Counted from the first letter of the stretch, positions 1 through 13,866 are shown. The stretch is DNA of 64,000 bases from Vespa crabro (GCF_910589235.1 NC_060958.1:11653437-11717436); one strand, 5' to 3'. Notes: generated from the sequence alone by a model not told the origin. Made by a program: numbers and translations.

Positions 1-152
1 AATTATTCAACGCGCTATATCGTCCTATGAGATGGCCGTAACACGTTTCTGTTTGTTCACTCTTTTCCTATTCCGTAAGTAAGATGATCCTAATGGATTT
101 TCTAGTTCTAACTACGATTTTAAAAGGGATATTTTTATCTTCTATATATCTA

Positions 153-153
<1 letters not shown>

Positions 154-199
<46 letters not shown>
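154..199. repeat. (TA)n microsatellite
   Basis: A nearly pure TA tract of about 45 bases in non-coding DNA. Confidence 0.9.
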
Positions 200-201
<2 letters not shown>

Positions 202-1571
202 ACGTATAAAGATATAGGTACGCGTTTCTTCTTTCGCGGAAAAGAATAACTCGAACGCTAAACACGAAATAATCGAATTCCAAGCACGTGTCGACCCAGT
301 TCCGTTGATGAACGATGAGTCGTTCTAAGCAATTCGGAAATACTTTTTTAAAAATGGCGACACGTGGCCTTTGTCCAAATTTATCCTGAAAATGGCAAGT
401 ACGGCGGAGTCGCGACTCTTTGGATTAAAAGTGCGAACGAGATGCGATAAAACGATGACCCGATAAGCGTGACCCCTTTCCTTTGCCGCTCAAATTCCGA
501 TATTTTCGCGGCAAAAAGGTACGTGCCAATTCGGCCCAAAGAAATGCGCTATTTTATGGAAAGTGGAAAATTCGTTAATGAATCCCTTTCGGAATCCTCC
601 TCTTCGAACGATGCAGAAACGATCCAAGTGTCAAAGAAATGGCGGTACCTCGCGCCGCTTAATTCAATCATTGTCAATTCCCTCGACGATATTAAGGTGG
701 TATTAAATTTCATTATTACCGAAACTAGAAACTGAAAGGTAGTAGGATAGAAGGAAGAAACGGTACAAGTACTTTAAATGCCGCCCATCTTTCCTAAGTT
801 CACTTGACGTTCACGCGATTAACAGCAATGTCACTCGTGATGTTTACTCGACTTCCCATTTCTCTCCTTTGTATTCGACGAACGGCTATAACTAAACTAA
901 ACTTTGAAAATATAATTAATCATATTCTCTTTAGAGCCTTTAGCTTCGTTTGCGTGACAAAGCTAAAATAAAGGCGATGCGAAGGAAAGAAACAAAAAGA
1001 TCGTGTCAAGGCTTTAAGTAAATGTTTACGTTACAAAAGAAAGATAAAATTCGAAGTAAAATGGAGGTAACACGTGACCACAAGCTCTAGCTTACGTGGC
1101 TTTAACGCAACGAACAGGAAAACACTGTTAATGGCTATCGCTATGATACCAGCACCAAACTCGGCAGTGGGTCGTGTCTACTGCGGATCAACGGAAAAGA
1201 ACACAGAAATACCGAAAATATCTTTGAACGTAGATGCGGGCTATTAACGTTCCTCCGTATCGTTGTATTCCCATCATTCTTTTCCCTGTTTATCCAGGAC
1301 GAAGTTTCACCCTTTCCATCTACAAGAAGGATCTTGTAGAATCACAAGAGAAAATCGACTGATCGGGCGAATCGATTTTATCGCTTCCATCCTATTGCCT
1401 CCGACTTTATATAACTAAACGAACAAAAATTATAAAGACATCTAAACAACCTTATACTAGAGTATCGGGTAATAATCTCTTTATGAACTCGAAACCTATC
1501 GGATCTGTCACGTTCGACGGCGTAGTCGATTTGTGACATTGACGCGCCATTCATCATGCGAGGAGACGTCG

Positions 1572-1577
<6 letters not shown>

Positions 1578-1619
<42 letters not shown>

Positions 1620-1703
1620 ATATGTATGTAGGTGGAAATGTCGAACGTAAAGAGAAACAGATACACAGAGAAAGGGAGAGGGAGAGAGAGAGAGAGAGAG
1701 AGA
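1578..1703. repeat. (TA)n followed by (GA)n microsatellites
   Basis: A TA tract at 1578-1609 with interrupted TATG units, followed by a pure GA tract at about 1674-1703. Both lie in non-coding DNA. Confidence 0.85.
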
Positions 1704-2879
1704 AATGAATTTTATTAAAGGTGCAAATAGCAAAAGAGGATCATGATTTAAAGAGTAAAAGTACTAGCTCGATCACGTTACGACCCAAATCGAGAATCGG
1801 TTTAATAGCTGCCATTTGAGAATTTACGCGATTTAACTTCAGAACCGAACAACAAATTGTCCAGCATGGTCGAAGTAAAGCCAAGTCTTTGCCTGCCATT
1901 GGAGCTTAATATCGAGAAAGAGAGATAGAGAAAGAGAAATAGAGAGATTTAGCGGAGACTCATCGTTGATAAAAGTACAAAGTGCAAAGAAAAAAGTACT
2001 TTTTTCATTCTTATTCGAGATAATATTGTCTGGAAGAATAACGCGGGTTAATTTTAAAAAGATAAATATACTTGCTACTCGTATTCTTTCGCATTTAATA
2101 AACGACCAATTTAACTTGCGAGAAGAAATTGATCAGTATTTTACGTGCATCGTCTTGATGCTCTCCCTTTTCCTAAGATTCTGTTATAGTAACTTGCGCA
2201 GAGAAATAATATAAATAATGATTTGATACATACTTCCCCGTGTTCCTTGCTTTTTCACTATATGAACGAGTCGACGTGCGTTTATATACGACGTTTCTGT
2301 TATAAGCGAAATGAGAATCGATACTCAATCGCTGTCTCGACGTCTCGATGTCTCGACGAGAAATGTCGAATGTTCGCGAGAAATAAAAAGAAACAAGGAA
2401 AGTGTATAGTCTGCCGTGGCGCGATCGCGATCGATCGATCTCCTCCTCCTCTCTTTTTAGTACGCAACGAGTCGTAGAATTCGTCCGTGATTCGTCACTT
2501 TTGCAGAGGAACTAAAGAATAAACTGAGATAAAAGGAAACATTAAAGAAAAACAAACAAAAGGGCTCGTCGATCGAAAATTGACAAAGACGAAGAGGAAG
2601 AAGAAAAAAAGAAAACAAAGGAAAAAAGAAGAAGATAGGTTTACCATAAAAGACTGCCGCATTCCTTGGTGTCGCATCTCACCGACGGTGAGAATCTTTC
2701 TTGAAATTATGCTCCTTGTTCTGTTTCGTTGTTGCCCCGGACCGTTCTTGTTCTTCTATTATTTCTTTTCTTTGCTTGACGTAGAGATGAAGGACGAGGA
2801 CGATGTCTTGTCGCGACACGACAGGAAAAGAAAGACTTCGAGGAAAGATCCAAAACGAGACGAGGGAAAAATCGAGATA

Positions 2880-3060
2880 CAGGAGCCCAGCCGCGGAACG
2901 CGTACCAAAGCCAACTGGGGAGCAACTGTTCTCTGCCCCGTGACCGCGCCTCCGCTACCACCCTCGCTTCCCACCCTTCCCTCCGCCCCCGATTAAAACC
3001 ACTCGCGCACGCGTTTCACCTCGAAACTCGCTCGAGCTAACACCTTCGGGGTACTACACC
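2880..3060. promoter_or_regulatory. GC- and CpG-rich patch, possible promoter or CpG-rich regulatory block
   Basis: About 180 bases of markedly higher GC than the surroundings, with several CG dinucleotides (ccgcgg, cgcgta, gcgcacgcg) and C-rich stretches. It is followed by long pyrimidine tracts. No coding frame with splice partners is seen on either strand. Compositional islands like this often mark promoters in insects, but no TATA box, initiator or downstream first exon can be tied to it, so the call is weak. Confidence 0.25.
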
Positions 3061-6000
3061 TCCTTCTTCGATGTCCGATCGTGTGACGCTTTTCTTTTTT
3101 TTTCTACTTTCCTCTTTCTTCCTTTATCTTGAACCTTTTATTCCCCACAAGTTTTTTTCCCCCTTGGCTACCGTTATAAATTAAGGGATTTGCCCTTCCC
3201 CATAGAAACGATCTTACATTCCACATTTTCCTTTCTCTCTCTCTCTCTCGGCCAAGAATACTTTCATGCGATTAAAATAGTGATATTCACACGAAAGCGT
3301 AATTTTAATGAAACTTCCGGGTGAAATCACACGTGTAATGATGAAGCGATGAAGAGTGACAAAATAGAAAAAAAGAACAAGGAGTTCCGCGAATCTCTAT
3401 GCGCTCGCTTGATCGTGCATCGATAGAAATAACTCGATAAATTGATTGATATTAAAGTTATCCTATTCGGCGTGTTTGTTAATCGATATTTTAATGAAAT
3501 AACGATACCTATTTTTTCGATCTAAAATCAAGTTACTTATAGACGATATACAAGTTTTAATGAATTCTCTACAAATAATACAAAACGCACATACGCAGCG
3601 CGCTACCGTTAATTCGACGAGAGATTTTCGATGATCGGTTGATAGATAACCGATGCTAATTAAATACCTCACAGCACCACGATTGGCGTAATAAGCTTCC
3701 TCCCATACCCTCTCGTCCTGCCTTTCCTTCTATTCGAAATAATTGCGGCTGTAGGAAATACGTTGATGCGTTCCGTTTCTATCGGTGTTTGCGATGGATT
3801 TATAGATCGAATTTGAGCGTATGCGTTTAAGAGATCGTTTTACATCGATGAGCGTCGGACTATCCAGTCAAAAGTTCATCATTTCCATGTCTTCGTTAAA
3901 CTCGATCTACTAGGAAAATACAAAACGAATATGCCCGTGCAACGCTTCTCACGCATAAATATCTCGTGAAATGAGATGATAATTAACAATGAACCATGAT
4001 TCACCCTCGTCTATTCGTGATAAGATAAAACTTAATACAATTATGGTAATGGAATATTGTCCTAGAAAATGAGAGGAAATCGCATCGCACGACATTCGAC
4101 GATTCGATGATAAAACACGAAAGAATAGATCATTTGGTTTGGGTCATTTTGTTTGGGACACGTTGTAAAATTTATTTCTATCCTGTTTGACGATGAATGA
4201 CGCCGATGATACGCGATGTGATAAATATTTGTATTTATTTCGCCGTGCCGATCCGAAAATTGTCGACCTCTCGTTTAAACGTCAAATCGCCATTAAAGAA
4301 TAAAGACGTTTAATATTCGTGTCAAAGGTGACGCAGAGAGAAACACCGAGATATTTCCCCGCACGAATTCTCAAGCGTCATCGAACAATGGTACTTAATA
4401 CCTCCGAAGAGTCATGATTCAAGTGACGTTCTACGCGTTGCTTCCGACTCCTCCGCGAATTCGAATAGCATATCCTTCGGGCAACACGGAATTACATGGA
4501 ATGTTGTCTGTTCCACGACGAAGCCAGATCGATTAGCCACTCGAATAATTCCCATCGACGATTCCTTTCCCATCTACTCGATGTCTCACCGCAGATCGAC
4601 TTCTACGCGTTCATTTAATGCCGAAAGATATCGAAACTCTTTCTTATCATTTACCTCGCGATCCTCTTTTTACCCTCGCCGCCAAAATATAATTATAAAC
4701 AAAAATTGGAAAAGTAAGAAATTAGCGCGTATGGACGTGCCTCTATGTACCGTCTTTCAGCACAGTCGTCCGCTTCGGGGAGAAGTATGCCCACGCTCTT
4801 TGGAAAAAAAAAAAAAAGAAAAAAGAAAAAAAAAAAACAGACGAACCTGTTGCATTTCTACGTGTAGGTCAATATCGTCGAAGGTCCTTTCACTCGACCA
4901 ATCTCTTCGATTCTCTCCTCTATCTCTTTTGTCCCGCGTAAGGTCTCGTTAAAATTCGAATCTATAAGTTCATCCTTGACTCGACTTATCAAGTAACCTT
5001 ATCTATTTTCATCTATTTTATATCACCAATTTCTTCCGATTTTTCAAATAGCATCGGCTTCTTTCTCTTCCATTTCCTCGTTTTAGGCATCTCCATCGAA
5101 AGTATGTTATGCAATCGCTATTCGACGCAGGCTCTTGCCTCGCCTCGAGTCGCACGCCAAAAGCTATCTTCTTCTTTCTTTCCACTGGTATAAATCGAAG
5201 AGGAAGCACAGGAAATAAGAAGACGGCTATCCTCCCCATCAACGTTTTTACTTAAAAATTTTCTTCCCATACCTGTTGCTATTCCCGACAAGTACGTGCC
5301 GAAGAGATACGAGCAAGCGAATTACATGTCAGCGTTACAGCGAAAACATACCATGAGAAAAGTACCATCATCCAACAGCTAGGAACCTCATTAAAGTTCG
5401 ACAGGATCGAGATTGGAAAGAACGCAATAGCGAGTAGATTCTGTGTCAAGATAGGGGTCCTTCTGACGTTGAAACTTTAGCGTATTTCTTTTGACAATCT
5501 TTTTGCCCGAAGGAGAGGAACGAAAAAGAAAACAAAAACAGAAAGAAAAAGAAATAATAAAGGAGAACGATCTTCTTCTTCTTCTTCTTCTTCTTTCTCT
5601 TTCTCTTTCTCGGTCCGCCAGTGACCAAAAGTTTTTTCACGATAGTCCAAACCCTCGTAACTTTATGCAAGCATATTTTGCTCTTGAAATCAGTCTTGAA
5701 ACTTTTAATCGAGTTCATATCCTCGCTCCTCGTCGTTTTCGTTAGGAAAGATCAACCGAATCGCGAACAATGAGGACGATTTAGCGGATTAATAAAGAAA
5801 CTCGGGGATAAAAGATAAATCTTTCGGGGGATTTCCGTCGAAATAAAACGGAAACGTAAAAATAAATGCGATTAACAATGCCAACAGTAAGAGCGTAAAA
5901 ACAATAATCTTGGATTTTATCGAGCGGCATGAATAACGATCCGATGATGATCAATCATATCTGATGATTAGTCGAAGCGAATCTATCAATGGCTTTCAAT

Positions 6001-7054
6001 CTTTCACCTTCTCTCTTTTCGCGAAAATCATTGGAAATGTCGTGACATAAAGTAGACGCGACGACAAGAAGCGGATTCTCGTACGTTTATTTTTGTCTGA
6101 CATTGTTGTTATCGAGATATAGGACATGGCTATAACATCCAGGATGTTCAACGGACAGCGCGATGTCCCTCCAGAGTTATCCCCTTCGTATTTCGCTTCC
6201 ATCGTGAAAAATGAGAATGGTGGGATCATTAGTGCGAAACAGGAAAGATCCTTTATTCTTCCCATATTATTTTCCCTTTTTTTTCCATGCGACACGTAGG
6301 TATCACGAACAGAGAGAACGAGGAGGGAGGAGGAGGAGGAGGTCCACATTCTCTGTACATGCACAAAGATATTTAACCCTTTGGCTGCAGCATGCTCTAG
6401 CAAAAAGCGTTACGCGATGCGATATATTCGTGTGGAGCTCGACGAGACTGACCGAGTTATTTATCATATTTCGCATGTCAAACGGCCACGTCATTTACAT
6501 TTTTCTAATCGATTGTTATGCGATCTATAATAATATATTCAATGGTATATCGATTTAATAAAAGGGAAAATGATACTGTAAGAGTAAAAAGAAAAAAAAA
6601 GAAAACAAAGAGTTCCGATACGACTTGTTCGTTCGACGCGAAATTCGAGCGCGTACTTATTTAAATAATTAAAATCCACGAGTGAATTAGAGCTTAGCGC
6701 GATAGATCGAAAAAGTCGAACGGAAAAGACGCGATTTATTTTTGATCGATTAATTTCTATCGCGGTCAACTTCCAGGGAAAACTGCTTGTCAGAGAATAA
6801 ATAGAAAGAGAGAAGAAGGGAGAAAAGCCATTCGCGTACGATCTGTGGCATCAAGCGAATCGGAAAGTTCTGCTCGAAGGTTACGTCATGTTTGTTTACG
6901 GGGCAAAGGAGGAGAATGATTTTGTTGGGAAACAGTGTTGTTACACGTCGACTCCTTGACAGAGAATGACCGAATTCGGAGTGAATATTTTTTTTCTTTT
7001 CGACGAGAAAGAGGCACATAACGCGAAGTCGAATCGAAAAGTTCGATTTTTTAA

Positions 7055-9114
7055 ATGTATCGTTTGAAGGAGCATAAGGAATCACTGCAATTGCGTAGGA
7101 AGCTCGAAGAGGTAAATGCAAAGTTCATCCAATTACAGCAGGCTTTCGCGATGAAACTACGATCGCAGAATCATCGAGAGGCGCAAAGGTTCGATCGTCT
7201 GAATCACGAAAATCAAGGTAGGACACAATCTTCGCATTAAATAATAACGTAATGAGCGTTAACCTCCGTTGCTTCGAGGAGCAATCGGAAGTAATTTCGA
7301 TAGCATACCGTCCGGAATAATAACCAATTCGCATGGTTTACGAAATTGGACCTGATAGCGCAATCAAATCGATCTGTTGGTCGAATCGAGCGAATACACA
7401 ATATACGAATGCACAAACACGTACTATATTTTTTCGTTCGATATCGAGACATCGTACGTATATACCCGCAATATATACCCATCGAAGAGTAAGAAGAAAA
7501 GAAATCGTCGATTAATCTTCAGAGATTCAAAGATTCGCCGAGGAATGCATGCGAGAGGTCACGGAAATGAGAATAAGGTTGAAAGAGACGGAAAACGAGA
7601 GGGATCTTTGGAAAAGCACGGCGATGCGTGAACGAAAGAGAGCGGAGCGGATGAGGTAAACGAAAATCGTTATTTTAAAAAGAGATCTTGCGCATTTGAT
7701 CGAGAAGAAAGATCGAGAGATCGATCGAGAGTTTGATAGCGCCCAGATAAAACTCGGACACCATTTTTGACATATAGTTAAACGAAAACGGAGTGGATTG
7801 ATTAATTATTAACGAATCGTATAACATATGTGACTACTCATCATCATATTGTGCATACATCCATACGGCGACGGAGAGTCGCGGAGAAAAGGTACGGACG
7901 AATCGGCGGAAGTACGTCGATCCACCTCGATTCCCATTAATCTTGATTAGTCGAGCTGGATCGAGCATGCATTCCCTCATCCTTTCTCATCCTCCAATTG
8001 GTTAGTTGGTTGTTCGTACGAGCGGATAGTATCTCGAATTTCTGTAGTAAAAGGAATCCGTGAGAAATTCAATTGCTGGTATATTCGATCGGCACGTGCA
8101 ATTCGCGGTATAATATTGAATATCGGTTTGAAAAATTCAACAACGGGTAATATCTTTCAACGTTCCGAGGTTTGTTTGTCCAAAGGGCAATTTCCATTTT
8201 TCTTCCTCCATTTCTCCATTTTTTTCTTTTTTCTTTTTTCTCCTCGATTTTTTCCCCGAGGCCACGTCATAATCTTCTTCCAGCCGAAATCAATCGTGAA
8301 TCGAGGGTCGCGGTAGAACCACGTTCCAATAAACGAAATCGTTCGTGATATAAAACAAAGCGAAACAAACTCTTGTGAAAAAGCGTCTCTCTATGCACTC
8401 GCGTTTCCATGTAAAATAAATTCCATTCGAAACGTGCTCAATGTCCGTTCAGAGATAAACTCCGTACTTAATAAAGCTTGAATTGGCCAAATAAATGAAA
8501 TTCCTAAGGAATTCTTTCGCAAAATACGCTTACCATCTCCTCCCTTTCATCATTATTATTGTTAATATTATTATCGGACAAAGCTTGAAAAATTTTTTAA
8601 ATATTAAGTCGATTAATGTACAATATGGAGCATCCATTTGGATGGTCGAAAGCGCAAAGGATTCGCATGTGTTTAAGCACATAAAACACATGAAATCTTT
8701 ATAACCTGAGACGCGATGTATTTATCGTCATAAATATCTAGCTTGACATCAGTCAGAAAACGGAGCATAGAACACACGCGTGATTAATTTCGTTGGGACG
8801 GTCAGATAAATAGCGACGTGCAAGGGACACAAGAAGATAAGGGAAGAAAATTATCGAGGAAGAAATTCGAACTATCTATCTACTAGATCGAATAACTCGA
8901 ACTCGCCATTGAGTTTGATAATGCGCTCTTCCGTTATCATAAAAGGGGACAGGGGAAATGAAAAAAGCTATAGATCAACAACGACGTTAAGAAGGAGAAT
9001 ACATCGACGAACCCGTTCGATCGAAAGCGAGTTGATGCAAATTCAAATAGACGCACTCGTACGTAGAATATATGTGTTTATGGTTGATGGTCCTTAGTTT
9101 GTTGACTCGTCCAA

Positions 9115-9145
<31 letters not shown>

Positions 9146-11526
9146 TGACATTTCGCATTCCGATGTAGTACACGAAGGATTAAGCCGAGCGCAATGCGAT
9201 CGTTTGTCCGCGCGATTACGCCCGCAATAATTTATGCCGCAATACGAGACATCGCTACGATAGTAGATTACGCGATAGAGATAGAGAGAGAGCTGCTATA
9301 ATTGTAAATGGCTCCGTCTCGTTATTTCGCACACGAAATGCTCGCGCTATCATTCGAGATCGATCGCTCGATTGAATTACTCGCAAAACATTTATTCGTA
9401 ATTTTTAAAAATATCTAGACTAAAAACGTCTAGGGAAATCTTTTTTTAATATCACCCAAGTATCATCGTCGTTGTAGAAGCGAGATCAAAATCGTGGAGG
9501 AATCTCTTGAAAAGAAACGGGAAAGCATTTCGAGAAGCATGCGAAACGAAGAGACGGAAAAAAAGCTCGAGACATTATCCGATTTTTACGAGAAAGCTAA
9601 AGAAAAGGTACATCTTTGAATCTGCCAAATTGCTATCCAAGCAAAGAAAAAGAAATAGATATTTGATAGCGCAAAGTAAATGTAACTCCCAAATCTCTTC
9701 GTGGTATGGATACAAAGTTCATACGAGATTCCATTTCAAAGATGGAGAATGTAATTTCGATTACAATAGTGGACCGTATGCGAGTAATTGTACGATCAAA
9801 GTACCTTCCTCCTTACTTTAGCTTTTTTGCCATGTGCACTATTTCGTTGCCTGCTCAATAGAAAAATCTCGAGATCTTCTATCTTCCATCTAGGCGAACC
9901 AAATGCTACTCTCGGTGTGAAATTTAATTTGTGAAATCTAATATAACGAATTCTCTCCGATCGGATCGGTTGATTCGTTCGATTCCATCGAACGGAAACC
10001 GGAAAGAGTAATTTCCATTTAATTTCCGATGACGATGCATTTTCCGATATACTACGTCGATAGATACACATCTATTTGGATCTATTTTCCGTCGCGTTTC
10101 GCATAAACGTCGTTAATCATCCAATCCGCATTTTAGTATAATCGAGCAAACTGCTTTTAGATACGTCGCCTTGAGGAGGAAACGAAGGAAAACGCGACGC
10201 GAAAAGAATCCTTTGAAGCGAAAGCTCGCGAATTAGCAAATCTGTTGGAAACTTTGGAGCACTTCGATCTCGACGTTAAAATCTTGTGTCGCCTTACCGC
10301 GGAAGGTGAGTTCGATCGGCGATTTTACATGTTCTTGAAAGTACCTTTCAGCTTCCTCACACAGCCGTGGAAAATTTGACCAAAGTCGGACTACACTTCG
10401 CGGAAACTATAAAGAAATTGAGACAGTTTACTTGGAAAGCCAATGACAAAGGGTGCGACAGCGAAACGGATAAATTGAGGTCTCAAAATTTAGTACTGCG
10501 AGAAATTGTGAAGAGTCTTAAGCGAAAGGTAAAAATTCGATACATTTTTTCCAAAATATAATATTCCAAACGCTTTTGTGATCGTAGGCGCAATTTCGAT
10601 CGGACAATCAAGTTTCAAAAGAGAAAGAAGATTTAAAGGAAAGCATCGATGAGAGAGAAAGCAAAATCGAAGAGTCTCATAATTATAGGGATTTAAATGT
10701 CAACGATAACAACGCTAACGTAAAAGAGAATCGAAATGAAATATGGACAGAGCACGAAGCGAACTCGAAAGGAAACGACGAGGTAGAAAATGTTGTAAAC
10801 GATACATCGTTCAAAAATGATTTCGAAGAGGATCGGACGATTATAAACGACAGGAAAGAATCCAAAGAGAAACCTTTTCCAATGAGATATAATCGTGATA
10901 GTAAGGACATCGTGTCCAACGACGTTGATGAAAAATTGCTCTGCATCGAATCGCATAAAAATGGAATTTTTTATGACGAATATGTGATCGGATTCTCAAA
11001 CAATCGACAAATGAAAATCAAACATTCGCCTGTGGCCGGTACAAAGGTGGCGCACTTAAAATTGGAAATTGTAGATTGCGAGGAAAAATATCAGGAAAGT
11101 TCCCCGGATAAAGTCGTAATACTTTTGAAAAATCTTTCGACGTCCATTAAAATCAAGCGTACCGGCATTAACTGTGCCACTCAGACGGTATTAACTCGAA
11201 AGCGTGATAATTATACGCAAACTTCGATCACTGAAATACGCAATTTTCTACGATTAAATGTTGGCTATACGGTAGGTACTTGAACGCGCGATAATAATTC
11301 TTCCATAAAATCAATATCATTGTTCTTAAGAAAAGTTTCATCGATCAAACAGATGTTAAATAGCGAAAAACGTGCCATTGAAAGGAATTTATCAAGTTTG
11401 GAAGAGACCGTAGCTCGTTTAAAATATAACACGTTACATCATGCACGATCTATGATTGGGAAAAATTCCAAATGTTTGAGAAACGATGAATTTTTTGAGT
11501 GCATCGAACGTTTGGCTGCAGACTAA
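7055..11526 (+). CDS. Unrecognised coiled-coil protein, 530 aa
   Basis: I do not recognise this gene. Exons: 7055-7217, 7523-7655, 9478-9607, 10161-10305, 10365-10528, 10588-11271, 11353-11526. Every junction has GT..AG borders and keeps frame; the total is 1593 bases. The ATG is directly preceded by an in-frame TAA, which supports the start. The first half (residues about 1-250) is Glu/Lys/Arg/Leu-rich with heptad-like spacing, for example RLKETENERDLWKS and RRLEEETKENATRK, typical of coiled coil. The large sixth exon encodes a hydrophilic, Asn/Glu/Lys-rich, probably disordered segment. The last exon returns to a short coiled coil (ERNLSSLEETVARLKYN). I see no signal peptide or membrane segment. 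The second intron is 1.8 kb; the others are 60-550 bases. Coding DNA is CpG-rich, unlike the genes downstream. A cytoskeletal, centrosomal or ciliary role is only a guess from the coiled coil. Confidence 0.75.
7656..9477 (+). other. Long intron 2 of the coiled-coil gene
   Basis: An 1.8 kb intron between a GTAAAC donor and a GTTGTAG acceptor. It holds a GA microsatellite at about 9123-9146 and several pyrimidine-rich stretches. No further exon that keeps the frame was seen inside it, although a skipped alternative exon cannot be excluded. Confidence 0.5.
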
Positions 11527-12820
11527 ATAATATATACTGTTGAAAAGTTTGGTAAGAACATAACTAGATGATTGGGCAATTAAAAAAAACTCTCACATTG
11601 TAGAAGGTTACTAATCGTTATTTTTGTTTTGTCATTAAAAACGCTATCCAATTAATCTTATACAATTACTATACACGCATAGATGTACATATTATAAACA
11701 TATACATGTCATACATACATGTATATATGTATGCATGCATGCACGTGGGTACGTTTGTGTACGTATTTAAAATTATGCAGAAATAGTTCTGCAATTTACG
11801 TCTACTATTTCAATCGCATATAGCATTTCTTTTCTTTTATATTAATATTAATCATTCTGGAATGATTAATATTAGTTTAGAAAATCTTTTTCCTATTTTT
11901 ATTTTAACGTAAATATTTTCTTTTCCGTGAGTGCCAAGAAGAGCAAAATCTTTAATAGTGTAAAATGCAACTAGTGTGAAAATCCGTGTGTGTGTGTGTG
12001 TGTATGTGTATGTGTTAAATTCTTAGAAGTATACGTTGAAGACTATCTATCCGCGTGTTTCTATCACTCGTGTTTATATTATCCATTAAATGCTTTGTGC
12101 ATTAAGTTAGTTTTCTATCCACATAAATCTTACTTTAAAAATGTAAAAAACGCGCGGAATTATTTTTTATTTATATACATATTTATTTAAATGCGTGTTA
12201 TTTATATATATACACACATATATATATATATATATGTGTATATAACACGTTAAATAATAGAGAAAATTTAATGTCAGAATAAACTAGTGCCTATACTTAC
12301 ATTTTTCTTTGAGAAATAAAATAAATAATTCGTCATGCATCAACATCTTCCTAATTACTACGTCTCTTGAATCTTACAAAGATAACGTACGCTAGAACTA
12401 GGAAAAGGTAAAAATTTCAATTTTATATAATACGTGTGTTTCTTAAACTGACGAAGTAAAAGATAACATTGCATTAAAATAAGATCAAAGGTGAGAGGAA
12501 TGTTGTTTCATAGCATGTGCATAAAATAATGCTATTCTCCTTTCCTCTTTGTTTTCCCGTAATATTTACCTACCGCCATTCTTATTATCAAAAGTTTCAC
12601 AAGTCGCTCAAACGGATACTTGTGTGTTCGTGTATATGTTCGTGTGTCTTTATGTGTGTCTATATTTGTGTACCATCGTTACTTCTTTCTTTTATATAAT
12701 GTATACGATGCATTGTTCCTAGAGAAGACAAAAGTTATTTTTACAACTTTGAGATTATCTCTTCTGTTTCTTATGTCTGTTCGAAAATGTTCGATTATAA
12801 CCAACAAGTTCAGCCTGGCA
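11527..12820. other. Convergent 3' region between the coiled-coil gene and MCRIP
   Basis: Tail-to-tail intergenic DNA holding TA and GT microsatellites (11985-12003 and about 12204-12245). On the + strand AATAAA occurs at 12279-12284, and more AATAAA-like motifs follow near 12310-12330. On the - strand (tttatt on +) candidates lie near 12166-12187. The two 3' UTRs may therefore overlap, but poly(A) sites were not proven. Confidence 0.4.
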
Positions 12821-13866
12821 CTAGGAACTCGCATTTCTTGTAATACTTTGAACTACACGTTGTCCCCACCAGGCTTCAAGATCGAATGGCTCAAAATCTA
12901 CAAGGAAAAAATAAAGATCAGTTTTTACGTTAAAACGTACAATAGTTCTTTAGAAAAGGAGACGAAAAATTATTTACCTTTAAGTTGGGGATTTGGCTCG
13001 CGCTCTTGGTAATATGTAACAGAAGTACCGTTCCTGTAATTCGAAGAATTTAAGTGCGGTTGATTATAACACATGTCTAATTCTCTTGATACGGAATTCC
13101 AAGCTACAAACAGAAAATAAATAATTATTTTGTTTGTTTTGATAAGAATGAGGAAAAAAGGAAAAAAAAAGAAAGGAACATTGATAGATTATCTTAAGTG
13201 CATACAGTCACATATGTATTTGATTAGGTCGAAATGCTGAGCCAAAGTTTCAGTTTGATGCTTCACAGGCATAGAAGATGGCCTTTTTCCATTCATTGCT
13301 GTTATTTGTGATCTTCCGCTAAAAACAACAACAACAAAATATTTATGATCAAATTCTGCTGATAGTAATGTAATAATAAAATAATCATATCTCTTTTGTT
13401 AAAATATATACATCGTATGATCTTGTATGGAAAAAAAAAAAAAGAAAAAAAAAAAAATTATCGTCTGTCATTTTAATTAAATTTATTGAATATCAATGGA
13501 AAAATAAGAGTCGAAAGAAAACACTTGTGTCTACCGTAGAAAGAATCAACGATAAACATGAAACGTCATTCAAAAAAATATGGCGTCTCTATATGACAGC
13601 TAACGTACCGCCTTTATCTCTTCCCGCCTCTCCCTCATCTTCAGCAACATAATATACTATCGCACATTTGCCACAAGTCCGTATATTTTGACGCGTATAT
13701 CGTTAAATTGTATTGGCACATCGCCTGATACAACCGACAAAATAATGTCGTGCCAAGCGTGATCGCAAAATTTTTAACGAAATTCAGAAGAGGAGAGAAA
13801 AAAAGCGGCGTGTAAAAGAAGTTCGAACAAGAAGCCAGTGGCTTTTGGGAAGTTTACTCACCTCAT
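12821..13866 (-). CDS. MCRIP: MCRIP/FAM195 family protein (MAPK-regulated corepressor-interacting), 106 aa
   Basis: Exons on the minus strand: 13862-13866 (ATG AG), 13206-13318, 12978-13103, 12821-12897, together 321 bases. Borders are GTGAGT, GTATGC and GTAAAT donors with matching AG acceptors, and phases agree throughout. The encoded features follow the family order. An N-terminal MNGKRPSS-type motif (around residues 10-17) is followed by HFDLIKYICDSWNSVSREL, which aligns with the family's helical VRFVSEAW-like segment. The C-terminal motif is EPNPQLKDFEPFDLEAWWGQ and matches the MCRIP2-type ending (PNP..L..F.PIDL..WW). Known family members bind the CtBP corepressor and stress-granule factors such as DDX6, and are regulated by ERK phosphorylation. 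That role is transferred by homology. The start codon is split from the rest by a 543-base intron. It lies head-to-head with ACADS, 1.3 kb away. Confidence 0.85.

Larger units (their letters stand above)
1..7054. other. CpG-rich non-coding stretch
   Basis: I find no convincing gene here. The open frames are low-complexity or have no homology-like pattern and no matching splice partners. The DNA is visibly richer in CG dinucleotides (many tcga, acga and cgcg) than the 15-51 kb part. It holds a TA repeat at 154-199, TA at 1578-1609, GA at about 1674-1703, and a GC-rich patch at about 2880-3060 listed separately. It may hold distal regulatory DNA or a long 5' region of the coiled-coil gene that follows; nothing in the sequence decides this. 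Confidence 0.5.

Noticed and set aside
2580..2996. 138-codon plus-strand open frame rich in Lys/Arg/Pro
   Set aside because: Low-complexity composition driven by AAG/GAA tracts and the GC-rich patch; no domain and no splice context.
12620..13012. 130-codon plus-strand open frame
   Set aside because: Covers the two 3' exons of MCRIP on the other strand; its own sequence is low-complexity at the start and has no motif.
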